From: Paraburkholderia kururiensis
Lineage (GTDB): Bacteria; Pseudomonadota; Gammaproteobacteria; Burkholderiales; Burkholderiaceae
NCBI RefSeq assembly: GCF_034424375.1
Contig: NZ_CP139965.1
Span: 6,510,001-6,574,000 of the forward strand
Length of the DNA stretch: 64,000 nucleotides
Direction: 5' to 3'
Position 1 is the first letter of the stretch; the number at the start of each line of letters is the position of its first letter. Position numbers and translations under genes: made by a program. The notes beneath the pieces were generated by a model. That model did no database searches and had not been told where the DNA came from. It saw only the letters and a list, made by a program, of their open reading frames with translations. Positions 8,713 to 16,972 of this stretch are shown here, piece after piece.

Positions 8713-10302
8713 ATGCCGGACCTTTCGTATCCCCAGCAGGCTTCCGCCGGCGCCGCGCGCGGCCGCAACGCAAGCCTTGCCGCATTTCTCGCCGTGCTGC
8801 TGATCGGCGCCGTCTACGTCGCAACGCATTTGATCGGCGATCTGGCGCCCGTGCGCGAAGGCTCTATCCTGCCCTGGCTGCTGCTGGGCGTGGCGCTCGC
8901 CATCGCGCTCGGCTTCGAGTTCGTGAACGGCTTTCACGATACCGCGAACGCCGTGGCCACCGTCATCTATACCCATTCGCTCACGCCGAATGTCGCCGTG
9001 ATCTGGTCGGGCACATGGAATTTTCTGGGCGTGCTCACGTCCACGGGCGCGGTCGCGTTCGGCATCCTGCAACTGCTGCCTGTGGAGCTGATCCTGCAGG
9101 TGGGCAGCAGCGCGGGCTTCGCGATGGTGTTCGCGCTCCTGATCGCGGCCATCATCTGGAACCTGGGCACGTGGTACTTCGGGCTGCCGTCGTCGAGTTC
9201 GCATACGCTGATCGGCTCCATCATCGGCGTGGGGCTCATGAACCAGCTGATGCACGGCGCCTCGCGCACGAGCGGCGTGGACTGGACCCAGGCACTGGGC
9301 GTCGGCAAGTCGCTGCTGTTTTCGCCGCTGGTGGGCTTCCTGCTCTCCGCGCTGTTGCTGCTCGTGCTCAAGGCGCTCGTGCGCGTGCCGGCGCTCTATG
9401 CCGAACCCAAGGGCAACGAAGCGCCGCCGTTCTGGATTCGCGCGCTGCTCGTGCTGACGTGCACGGGCGTCTCATTCGCGCACGGCTCCAACGACGGCCA
9501 GAAGGGCATGGGGCTCATCATGCTGATCCTGATCGGCACGGTGCCCACGGCCTACGCGCTCAATCGCGCGGTCACGCCGGCCGAGACGCAGACCTTCATC
9601 GCCGTGGCCCACGAGGCCGCCGCCGCGTTCGGCAAGTACGCAAACGGCGTAGCGGCACCCGCGAATCCGCGCGCCGAAGCCGAACGCTACATCGCGAGCC
9701 GCGAACTGTCGCCGGCCACGGTGCCGGCCATTCAGGCGCTCTCGCTGCGCATCGCGGACCAGGTGGGCGCGTCGCCTTCCATGGCCGCCGTGCCGCAAAG
9801 CGAAGTGGGCAACGTGCGCAACGACATGTACGTGGTGTCCGAAGCCATCCGGCTCATGGAAAAGGCCAAGCAGCCGGTCTTCGCGGCTGCGGATGCCGGC
9901 GCCATCGACAACTTCCGCAAGCAGGTGGACCACGCCACCAAGTTCATCCCGACATGGGTGAAGGTGGCGGTGGCGATTGCGCTCGGACTCGGCACGATGG
10001 TGGGCTGGAAACGCATCGTCGTGACGGTGGGCGAGCGCATCGGCAAGCAGCATCTGACCTACGGGCAAGGCGCCTCCGCGGAACTGGTCGCCATGGCGAC
10101 GATCGGCGCGGCCGACGTGTACGGGCTGCCCGTCTCCACGACGCACGTGCTTTCGTCGGGCGTGGCAGGCACGATGGCCGCCAACGGCTCGGGCCTGCAA
10201 TGGGGCACGGTGCGCAGCCTCGTGCTGGCCTGGGTGCTGACGCTGCCCGCTTCCATCGCGCTGGCGGGCGGCCTCTACTGGGTGTTCCGCCACGTGTTCT
10301 GA
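8713..10302 (+). CDS. pit: Inorganic phosphate transporter, PiT family
   Basis: Low-affinity phosphate (metal-phosphate):proton symporter in the inner membrane, 529 residues (E. coli PitA 499). Both inverted PiT signature repeats are present: 'GFEFVNGFHDTANAVATVIYTHSL' (near residue 65) with 'GLPSSSSHTLIGSIIGVG', and 'SFAHGSNDGQKGMGLI' with 'GLPVSTTHVLSSGVAGTM' near the C-terminus. A soluble loop of about 130 residues separates the halves, as in PitA. Start ATG 8713 is supported by GAGGAGAGA upstream; an earlier in-frame ATG at 8695 is less well placed. No PhoU-like DUF47 partner is next to it, which many PiT genes have. It is flanked by a repeat-bearing leader and a long 3' hairpin. Confidence 0.95.
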   Translation: MPDLSYPQQASAGAARGRNASLAAFLAVLLIGAVYVATHLIGDLAPVREGSILPWLLLGVALAIALGFEFVNGFHDTANAVATVIYTHSLTPNVAVIWSGTWNFLGVLTSTGAVAFGILQLLPVELILQVGSSAGFAMVFALLIAAIIWNLGTWYFGLPSSSSHTLIGSIIGVGLMNQLMHGASRTSGVDWTQALGVGKSLLFSPLVGFLLSALLLLVLKALVRVPALYAEPKGNEAPPFWIRALLVLTCTGVSFAHGSNDGQKGMGLIMLILIGTVPTAYALNRAVTPAETQTFIAVAHEAAAAFGKYANGVAAPANPRAEAERYIASRELSPATVPAIQALSLRIADQVGASPSMAAVPQSEVGNVRNDMYVVSEAIRLMEKAKQPVFAAADAGAIDNFRKQVDHATKFIPTWVKVAVAIALGLGTMVGWKRIVVTVGERIGKQHLTYGQGASAELVAMATIGAADVYGLPVSTTHVLSSGVAGTMAANGSGLQWGTVRSLVLAWVLTLPASIALAGGLYWVFRHVF

Positions 10303-10317
10303 CGTAGTCCGCCTGGC

Positions 10318-10387
10318 CGACACAGCGAACGCCGCGTCGCGGTGCCCCGCCTTCCGGGGGCATCGCAACGCGGCGTTCGCTGTGTCG
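10318..10387 (+). terminator. Long hairpin after pit, probable terminator or 3' stabiliser
   Basis: The 19-base arms at 10318-10336 and 10369-10387 are perfectly complementary (CGACACAGCGAACGCCGCG and its reverse complement), with partial further pairing (GGTGCCCC/GGGGGCAT) around a short CTTCC loop. It starts 15 bases after the pit stop. There is no U-tract after it, so it may protect the 3' end or need Rho. The rest of 10388-10664 shows no gene, only the promoter region of the next operon. Confidence 0.6.
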
Positions 10388-10664
10388 CCCCATTTTCCCC
10401 ACTTCAGTTTTCTGCGCTCCGCCCTATTCTTTGAAGGTGCCGCCCACCTCGGGCTTGCGCACGCCGCTCCATTTCGCCACATCTGCAAAAAACGGCGCCG
10501 CTGCCTGCGCCCGCCAGGCGAGGCCCAGCAAGGCCGACACGGTTTACGCGAAGTAACCGCCCTTAAGAAATCCCAACGGCTGCCGTCATTGCGGACTAGA
10601 TGATCCATCGGTCATCTGGTGTGGCAGCAAGCACCCATAACCATAAAACGTTGGATATTCGCAA

Positions 10665-11150
10665 ATGAGAAGCTTCGATACGAGGGCCTGGTCGCCCATT
10701 GCCGTCGCGCTCGCCGCGGCGGCAATCGTTTGCACCTCGCCGGCCTACGCCGCGCTGGGCGCCGCACCGACCTGGCAGGCCGCCGGCACCAGCAACACGC
10801 AGATGACGCAGCGCATCAACGCGGCCGCCGTGCTGTTCCGCGTCAACGAAACCACGCTGCCGAGCGGCACGGTGGTTCGCGAATACGTCGGAACGAACGG
10901 CACCGTGTTCGCCATTGCGTGGCAAGGTCCGCAGATGGCGCCGCTGAACACGCTGCTCGGCACCTACTTCCCTGCCTACGTGCAGGGGCTCGCTACTGCG
11001 CATACGGCACAGCACAACGGATACGGGCCCGCTACCGTCCAGCAGTCGAACCTCGTGGTTCAGACGGGCGGACACATGGGTGCCTTCACGGGCCGCGCAT
11101 GGCTGCCGCTTGCGGTACCGGCCGGCTTCAACACTGACGATATCCAGTAA
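10665..11150 (+). CDS. DUF2844 family secreted protein
   Basis: A 161-residue exported protein of unknown function. A signal peptide spans residues 1-29 ('WSPIAVALAAAAIVCTSPAYA', cleavage before ALGAAP). The mature part has the DUF2844 pattern: 'AAVLFRVNETTLPSGTVVREYVGTNGTVFAIAWQGP', then a region ending 'TGGHMGAFTGRAWLPLAVPAGF'. It is 7 bases ahead of the DUF3443 lipoprotein gene, an arrangement I know as a recurring pair in Burkholderiaceae. This argues that the two act together at the cell envelope. The biochemical role is unknown; a partner, chaperone or inhibitor of the DUF3443 protein is a guess. Confidence 0.85.
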   Translation: MRSFDTRAWSPIAVALAAAAIVCTSPAYAALGAAPTWQAAGTSNTQMTQRINAAAVLFRVNETTLPSGTVVREYVGTNGTVFAIAWQGPQMAPLNTLLGTYFPAYVQGLATAHTAQHNGYGPATVQQSNLVVQTGGHMGAFTGRAWLPLAVPAGFNTDDIQ

Positions 11151-11157
11151 GAGCGAG

Positions 11158-12522
11158 ATGAAACCCATGTCCAGCAAATTCGCATGGTTCGGCGCGATCG
11201 CCGGCTTCTGTCTCGTCCTCGCCGCTTGCGGCGGCGGAGGAGGCGGTGGCTCCAGCACGACCGCTACGAACAGTTCCGGCACGACGTCGGGCAGCACCAC
11301 GACTTCGGGCAGCACGAGCAGCTCCACGAGCAGTTCCAGCACCAGCAATTCGACCAGTTCCACGAACACCACGCCGTGGGCCGACGCCACGGCTACGCCG
11401 ACCGCCGTCAACGGCACCAACGCGGTGGCGATCAGCGTGTCGAACCAGCCGTTCGGGCTCGTGAATGCGCCGATGGTGAGCGTGACGGTGTGCCAGGCGG
11501 GCAGCGGCGCCACAGGCTCCACCTGCTCGACGATTCCGAACGTCCTGCTCGATACAGGCTCGTACGGATTGCGACTGTTCGCATCAGTCGTGCCGTCGAA
11601 CACTCTGACTGCATTGGGAGCGCCGAGCGTTGCCGAATGTGGCCTCTTCGTCAGCGGCTACACGTGGGGTGGCGTGCACAACGCCGACATCCAGCTCGGC
11701 ACCAAGGTGGCCGCGAGCGTGCCGGTGCAGATCATCGGCGACTCCGCGATCACGGCATCGGCTCCGAGCGAATGCCAGATCGGCACGGCCATGACCACGC
11801 CTAATGCGGCCTTTGCCAACGGCATTCTCGGCGTCGGCAACAGTCAATACGACTGCGGCACCGGGTGTGTGAGCGGCGCGCAGAGCGGCGCGTACTACAC
11901 GTGCTCGGGCTCCCCGTCCACCTGCACGGCTACCACGCAGCCGCTCGCCTCGCAGGTGCAGAACCCGGTCGCCCTCTTCCCGACCGACAACAACGGCGTG
12001 ATCGTGGAAATGGCACAGGTGGCGGATCTGGGCGCGACAACCGCCTCAGGCACGCTCGTGTTCGGCATCGACACCGCAAGCAACAACACGCTGTCCGGCA
12101 CCGGCGCCACGCTGCTCAAGACCAACAACGCGGGCAACTTCACGGCCACCTACAAGACGCAGACCTTCACCGACAACGCGTTCTTCGATTCAGGCTCCAA
12201 CGGCCTGTTCTTTCCGGATTCGTCGATTGCGCGCAACGGTTCGTGGTACGCGCCCAGCACGACGCTGCCGCTCACGGCCTCGCTCACCAATTCGAGCGCG
12301 AATGCCTCGGCGACCACCACGGCGCTGAACTTCAACGTAGCCAACGAAGCGACCCTCGCCGCCACCCACAACTACGCGTTCAACGACATCGCGGGCGCCG
12401 CAGCCGGCATGATGGACTTCGGCCTGCCGTTCTTCTACGGACGGCACGTGTATGTGGGCATCGCCGGCAAGTCGTCGGCGGGCGGCGGCACGGGGCCTTA
12501 CGTCGCGTACGTATCGCAGTAA
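11158..12522 (+). CDS. DUF3443 lipoprotein with pepsin-like aspartic protease motifs
   Basis: A 454-residue predicted lipoprotein. The signal peptide ends in the lipobox V-L-A-A-C (Cys24) and is followed by seven Gly and a Ser/Thr-rich spacer of about 45 residues that would hold the globular part away from the membrane. In the globular part 'LLDTGSYGLRL' (Asp132) and 'FFDSGSNGLFF' (Asp344) look like the two catalytic D-[TS]-G motifs of a two-lobed A1 (pepsin) protease. 'NGILGVG' at 221-227 resembles the pepsin 'DGILGLG' strand. Six to eight cysteines (including 113, 123, 161, 206) could form disulfides. DUF3443 is the family I recognise; the protease reading is my inference. Start ATG 11158 is used; ATG 11167 is an alternative. 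It is coupled to DUF2844. Confidence 0.85.
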   Translation: MKPMSSKFAWFGAIAGFCLVLAACGGGGGGGSSTTATNSSGTTSGSTTTSGSTSSSTSSSSTSNSTSSTNTTPWADATATPTAVNGTNAVAISVSNQPFGLVNAPMVSVTVCQAGSGATGSTCSTIPNVLLDTGSYGLRLFASVVPSNTLTALGAPSVAECGLFVSGYTWGGVHNADIQLGTKVAASVPVQIIGDSAITASAPSECQIGTAMTTPNAAFANGILGVGNSQYDCGTGCVSGAQSGAYYTCSGSPSTCTATTQPLASQVQNPVALFPTDNNGVIVEMAQVADLGATTASGTLVFGIDTASNNTLSGTGATLLKTNNAGNFTATYKTQTFTDNAFFDSGSNGLFFPDSSIARNGSWYAPSTTLPLTASLTNSSANASATTTALNFNVANEATLAATHNYAFNDIAGAAAGMMDFGLPFFYGRHVYVGIAGKSSAGGGTGPYVAYVSQ

Positions 12523-12658
12523 GGCCGGCAGTAATGCCCGCCGGCAGCGATGCCGGGCCGTAACACCGCCGCAGCGACGCTGCTGATCGTGGCGGCGGTC
12601 TGAAGAAAGACACCGTGACGGTCGGCAGCCACGCCGCCCCGGCGGAACCGGCAACAAA

Positions 12659-12708
12659 AAACGCGCGGCGCAGGCACGGGTAGAAACCCGTGTCCGCGCC
12701 GCGCGTTT
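12659..12708. terminator. Bidirectional intrinsic terminator between DUF3443 and ppk2 genes
   Basis: 13-base arms at 12659-12671 and 12696-12708 (AAACGCGCGGCGC and complement) enclose a second stem, CACGGG/CCCGTG, at 12675-12692. An A-run precedes it and a T-rich stretch (CGTTTTCC) follows, so it can stop transcripts from both sides. It lies between two convergent genes. Confidence 0.85.
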
Positions 12709-12764
12709 CGTTTTCCGGCTCTGAAACCGCCGCGGTTACAGTTAGCGTTCCCGCAGCGCCCTCC

Positions 12765-13685
12765 TCAATACACCTCCGGCACCATCATCTCCGCGGGCAC
12801 GGGCTGGCGGATGTAGTCCGGATGATGCACGCGCGCCGGCAGCGCCACGGCCGGATGCTCGATCTCGTGGTACGGCACCTGGCTCAACAGATGGTGGATG
12901 CAGTTGAGCCGCGCGCGCTTCTTGTCCACGGCGTGCACCACCCACCACGGCGCTTCGGGAATGTGCGAGCGCTGCAGCATCACTTCCTTCGCCTGCGTGT
13001 AGGCTTCCCAGCGGCGCCGGCTTTCCAGGTCCATCGGGCTCAGCTTCCACTGCTTGAGCGGGTCGTCGATGCGGCTCTGGAAGCGGATTTCCTGTTCGTC
13101 GTCGGTGATCGAGAACCAGTACTTGACGATCTGGATGCCGCTGCGCACCAGCATCTTCTCGAACTCGGGCACGGAGCGGAAGAACTCCTCGTACTCGTCG
13201 TCGGTGCAGAAGTTCATCACGCGCTCCACGCCCGCGCGGTTGTACCAGCTGCGGTCGAACAGCACCATCTCGCCGCCCGCCGGCAGATGCGGCACGTAGC
13301 GCTGGAAATACCACTGCGTGCGCTCGCGGCTGTTCGGCGCCGGCAGCGCCGCGACGCGGCACACGCGCGGATTGAGCCGCTGCGTGATGCGCTTGATCGC
13401 GCCGCCTTTGCCCGCCGCGTCCCGCCCCTCGAAGATCACGACGAGACGGTGGCCCGTGTGCACGATCCAGTCCTGCAGCTTCACGAGTTCGCCCTGCAGC
13501 CGGAACAGCTCCTTGAAATAGAGCCGGCGCGTGCTGCGGGCCTCGTCGGTGAACGCAGCGTCGCCGTCGAGGATGCGGTCGTCCACCTCCATCTCCAGCT
13601 CTTCGTCGTACGCGTCGATCAGTTCTTCCTCGAGCCGCCGTTGCCGCTCAAGCGACATATCGGGCTTGCGGTCTTCGTCGTTCAT
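12765..13685 (-). CDS. ppk2: Polyphosphate kinase 2 (PPK2) family
   Basis: Cytoplasmic enzyme transferring phosphate between polyphosphate and nucleotides, 306 residues, single PPK2 domain. Visible motifs are the Walker A 'FEGRDAAGKGGAIKRI' (about 85-100; Lys93), the lid region 'PNSRERTQWYFQRYVPHLP' and the Walker B-like 'MVLFDRSWYNRAGVERVMNF' (Asp144, Arg145). The sequence and length fit class I PPK2, which usually makes ADP/GDP into triphosphates at the expense of polyphosphate. The N-terminus is acidic with coiled-coil character. ATG 13685 has AGGAGGAAG upstream; a longer in-frame start near 13808 has none. It is transcribed away from the protease gene. Class assignment needs alignment. 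Confidence 0.92.
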   Translation of the reverse strand: MNDEDRKPDMSLERQRRLEEELIDAYDEELEMEVDDRILDGDAAFTDEARSTRRLYFKELFRLQGELVKLQDWIVHTGHRLVVIFEGRDAAGKGGAIKRITQRLNPRVCRVAALPAPNSRERTQWYFQRYVPHLPAGGEMVLFDRSWYNRAGVERVMNFCTDDEYEEFFRSVPEFEKMLVRSGIQIVKYWFSITDDEQEIRFQSRIDDPLKQWKLSPMDLESRRRWEAYTQAKEVMLQRSHIPEAPWWVVHAVDKKRARLNCIHHLLSQVPYHEIEHPAVALPARVHHPDYIRQPVPAEMMVPEVY

Positions 13686-13919
13686 CGGCTTCCTCCTCGC
13701 TACGAAAATGGGTCGCATGCTGCTTGCGCGGATTGCACACGTGGCGCGGCACAAAATGGCGCGCCCCATTATCTGATGCCACGGTGTCAACCGTATTACC
13801 CCGCGCATGACTCGCTGTCCAGCAGGGCGGCCGCGCGAAACGCGGCACCGCTTGCCCTCGCCCTTGAAAAACAGGGCAATGACCCCGCATCTGCGGCCCT
13901 CTTCATCCGGAGCCCCAAC

Positions 13920-14966
13920 ATGGGAAGCCGTCCCCGTTTCATCGACGATCTTTCGCGCGGTGCGCCTGAGCCGGGCGCATCTCAGCCGGCCACGCCGGGT
14001 CCATTAAGCGACGACGCCCTGCTCGACGCCTACTCGCGCACCGTGATCGGCGCGCTCGCGCGCGTGCAGCAGGCCGTGGCCTTCATTGCCGTGGAGCGCA
14101 GCCTGCCCGGCGAGGCCGGCCGCGCGCCGCGCGTGCGCGGCGGCACCGGTTCGGGATTCCTGTTCACGCCCGACGGCTATCTGCTCACCAACAGCCACGT
14201 CGTGCACGGCGCCACGCGCATCAGCGTGACGCTCGCCGACGGTTCGAAGTACGACGCCGATCTGGTGGGCGACGACCCCGACAGCGACCTCGCCGTGCTG
14301 CGCATCGGCTGCGCGGAGCCGCTGCCGCACGTGGAACTGGGCCATTCCTCGTCGCTGCGCGTGGGGCAGATCGCCATCGCGGTGGGCAATCCGCTCGGCC
14401 TCGCGCAGACCGTCACGACCGGCGTCGTTTCGGCACTGGGCCGCTCGCTGCGCTCCACCACGGGCCGCATGATCTACGACGTGATCCAGACCGACGCCGC
14501 CCTCAACCCCGGCAACTCGGGCGGGCCGCTGATCAATTCGGCGGGCCAGGTGATCGGCGTGAACACGGCCATCATTCAGGGCGCGCAGGCCATCAGCTTC
14601 GCCACCGCCATCGACACGGCGAAGTGGGTGATCATGCAGATCTTCGCGCACGGCCGCGTGCGGCGCGCTTATATCGGCGTGGCGGGCACCGTGTCGCCGG
14701 TGTCGCGGCGCGCACAGCGCTACTTCGGGCTCGATCAGACGGCGGGCGTGCGCGTGCTGGAAGTGGTGAAAGGCAGTCCGGCCGCCCAGGGCGGCCTGCG
14801 CGTGGACGACACGATCGTCGCCATCGACACGCTGCCCGTGGACAGCGTGGACGCGTTGCAACGCTCGCTCGACGCATCGCGTATCGACCGCGCGGTGAAG
14901 ATCGCCGTACTGCGCGGCACGCAGCGGGTGGAACTGGACGTGACGCCTGTGGAGCAGAAGGGGTAA
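13920..14966 (+). CDS. Trypsin-like serine protease with C-terminal PDZ domain, no signal peptide
   Basis: A 348-residue HtrA/DegP-type protein. The catalytic triad is readable as His93 ('LTNSHVVHG'), Asp123 ('DPDSDLAVLRI') and Ser200 ('NPGNSGGPLI'). A PDZ domain occupies about 255-340 ('RRAYIGVAG...GVRVLEVVKGSPAAQGGLRVDDTIVAID'). Unlike DegP, DegQ and DegS there is no signal peptide or N-terminal membrane anchor. Residues 1-45 are polar and Pro-rich, so a cytoplasmic location is predicted unless the start is misplaced. ATG 13920 has GGAG upstream, and no hydrophobic stretch is present in the upstream frame. It shares an intergenic region with ppk2 in the opposite direction. Confidence 0.88.
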   Translation: MGSRPRFIDDLSRGAPEPGASQPATPGPLSDDALLDAYSRTVIGALARVQQAVAFIAVERSLPGEAGRAPRVRGGTGSGFLFTPDGYLLTNSHVVHGATRISVTLADGSKYDADLVGDDPDSDLAVLRIGCAEPLPHVELGHSSSLRVGQIAIAVGNPLGLAQTVTTGVVSALGRSLRSTTGRMIYDVIQTDAALNPGNSGGPLINSAGQVIGVNTAIIQGAQAISFATAIDTAKWVIMQIFAHGRVRRAYIGVAGTVSPVSRRAQRYFGLDQTAGVRVLEVVKGSPAAQGGLRVDDTIVAIDTLPVDSVDALQRSLDASRIDRAVKIAVLRGTQRVELDVTPVEQKG

Positions 14967-15014
14967 ATCAAGGCCTGCGCAAGCGGCACGTTCGCCGCGA
15001 CACGGCAAACAAAA

Positions 15015-15044
15015 AAGCATCGCGCAGTTCCCCGCGCGATGCTT
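15015..15044 (-). terminator. Intrinsic terminator of the gamma-glutamyltransferase transcript
   Basis: 11-base arms AAGCATCGCGC (15015-15025) and GCGCGATGCTT (15034-15044) flank an 8-base loop. Read leftward, the stem is followed by a run of T (the AAAAAA at 15011-15016 on the plus strand). It begins 31 bases after the ggt stop and lies in the gap between two convergent genes. Confidence 0.88.
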
Positions 15045-15074
15045 CATGACGCCAATGCCCTGCCGGGCGATCCG

Positions 15075-16802
15075 TTACTGAACCACCCGCGTCACCCCGC
15101 GCCCGCGCGGGTCCGCCGCGGGCAGCGGCGTGTCGCCGTCGATCTTGATGGCCTGAATGTCGCCGCTGAAGTTCTGCCCCTTCAACACGTAGCCCTTCGC
15201 CTCGATCGCCTTCGCAAGCTCGCCGTCGACAGGCTGATACGGCTCCCAGAAGATGGTGTTCGGCGGCAGCAGCTGGTGATGGAAGCGCATGGCGGCCACC
15301 GCGTCTTTCAGCGGCATGTGGAAGTCGTAGATGTTGTTGACCACCTGGAAGATCGACGTGAAGATGCGCGAGCCGCCAGGCGTGCCGATCACGAGCGACA
15401 CCTTGCCGTCCTTCGTGAGGATGGTCGGCGTCATCGAAGAAAGCGGCCGCTTTTTCGGCTCGATCGCGTTCGCGTCGCTGCCCACCACGCCGAACATGTT
15501 CGGCACGCCGGGTTTGGCCGAGAAGTCGTCCATCTCGTCGTTGAGCACGATGCCCGTGCCGTCCGCCACCACGCCCGAGCCGAAATAGCCGTTGATCGTG
15601 TAGGTGTTCGACACCGCATTGCCCCACTTGTCCACCACTGAGAAGTGCGTGGTCTCCGCCTTCTCCGGCATCAAGGTGCCGAGTCCCGGCTGCACGCTCT
15701 TCGTATCGGAAGGCGTGTTCTCGTTCACCTCGGCCGCACGCTTCGCGATGTAGGCGTCGTCGGTCAGCTGTGCGATGGGCACCTTGTAGAAGTCCGGGTC
15801 GCCGAGGTACTGCGCGCGGTCGGCGAACACGCGCTTTTCGATCTCCGCGATCAGATGCACGTACTGCGCCGAGTTGAGCGAAACGTCCTTGAAATACGGT
15901 GCGAGATCGGCCTTCATCTTCAGCAGTTGCACGAGGCCGATGCCGCCCGAGCTGGGCGGCGGCGCCGTGATGATGCGATAGCCGTTCCAGTTCGCTTCGA
16001 TCGGCTGACGCCACACGGCCTTGTATTGCTGCAGGTCCTGCTTCGTGATGAGACCGTGGCCGCGCATGGACGCGGCGATCAGATCGGCAGTCTTGCCGTT
16101 GTAGAAGTCTTTTGCGCCGTCGTTGGCAATGCGCGTCAACACGGACGCAAGCTGCGGCTGCTTGAAGTTCACGCCCTCGTTCATGCCGCCGAAGTACTGA
16201 TCGAAATTCGTCTTGCCCGCGAATTCCTTCGACGCCGCGTCGCGACGCTGCGCGAGCTGGTCGCTCACTTCGAAGCCGTCGCGCGCGTAGTGGATGGCCG
16301 GCGCGAGCACCTGCTTCCACTTCAGCTTGCCGAAGCGCCGCTGCGCTTCCCACATGCCGGCTACGGTGCCGGGCACGCCCACGGCGTCGTAGCCATAGAG
16401 GCTCTTGCCGGCAATCACGTTGCCCTGGTCGTCCAGATACATGTTGCGCGTGGCGGCCAGCGGCGCGCGCTCGCGATAGTCGATGAAGTAAGGCTTGCCG
16501 TTCACGTAGAGCGTCATGAATCCGCCACCGCCGATGTTGCCGGCTTCGGGATACGTGACCGCGAGCGTGAACGCGATGGCGACGGCGGCATCCACTGCAT
16601 TGCCGCCTTCCTTGAAGACCTGTTCGGCGGCGTCGGCCGCATATTTGTCGGCAACGGCGACGGCCGAGCCGGTGAGGATGGCGGGCTGCTGCGGTACTTT
16701 CGCAACGGCCGGCGTACTCTCGATAAAGCTCGCGGATACCGACGCGAGCGAGACGAACGCGAATGCACTGGCAGCGAGTTTGCTTCTTTCGATTAACTTC
16801 AT
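15075..16802 (-). CDS. ggt: Gamma-glutamyltransferase, periplasmic/secreted
   Basis: Hydrolyses or transfers the gamma-glutamyl group of glutathione and related compounds. 575 residues starting with a signal peptide (about 1-35, ending 'STPAVA'). It is an Ntn-hydrolase proenzyme: the autocleavage site and nucleophile are in 'KAETTHFSVVDKWGNAVSNTYT' (Thr384), matching E. coli Thr391. It also has 'NIGGGGFM' near residue 90, 'RERAP' (112) and 'PGGSRI' in the small subunit. ATG 16802 is preferred because GGGGGAC precedes it; the earlier in-frame ATG would add nine residues before the signal. It follows the ectoine genes on the same strand after 170 bases but is probably an independent function. 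Confidence 0.94.
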   Translation of the reverse strand: MKLIERSKLAASAFAFVSLASVSASFIESTPAVAKVPQQPAILTGSAVAVADKYAADAAEQVFKEGGNAVDAAVAIAFTLAVTYPEAGNIGGGGFMTLYVNGKPYFIDYRERAPLAATRNMYLDDQGNVIAGKSLYGYDAVGVPGTVAGMWEAQRRFGKLKWKQVLAPAIHYARDGFEVSDQLAQRRDAASKEFAGKTNFDQYFGGMNEGVNFKQPQLASVLTRIANDGAKDFYNGKTADLIAASMRGHGLITKQDLQQYKAVWRQPIEANWNGYRIITAPPPSSGGIGLVQLLKMKADLAPYFKDVSLNSAQYVHLIAEIEKRVFADRAQYLGDPDFYKVPIAQLTDDAYIAKRAAEVNENTPSDTKSVQPGLGTLMPEKAETTHFSVVDKWGNAVSNTYTINGYFGSGVVADGTGIVLNDEMDDFSAKPGVPNMFGVVGSDANAIEPKKRPLSSMTPTILTKDGKVSLVIGTPGGSRIFTSIFQVVNNIYDFHMPLKDAVAAMRFHHQLLPPNTIFWEPYQPVDGELAKAIEAKGYVLKGQNFSGDIQAIKIDGDTPLPAADPRGRGVTRVVQ

Positions 16803-16972
16803 TGGACGTCCCCCATGGCAGCACTGCATGGCACGTGAGTGCGCAGTGAGTTGAGTGCGCAGCGAAAACTCTGCCTTGGGCTTATATCACGCCAATGATT
16901 CGTTTGCGAGCACGAGCGGGCGCAAACGCCGCGCCCGCGCTTGCTCTGCTGCTTCTGTTCTTCGATTTACTT

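Noticed and set aside
8215..9255. Leftward 346-codon frame with repeated Pro-Lys-Glu-Arg/Gln-Arg-Ser-Gly units
   Set aside because: It only translates the 13-bp tandem repeat and the antisense of pit. It has no ribosome-binding site, and half of it lies opposite a conserved transporter.
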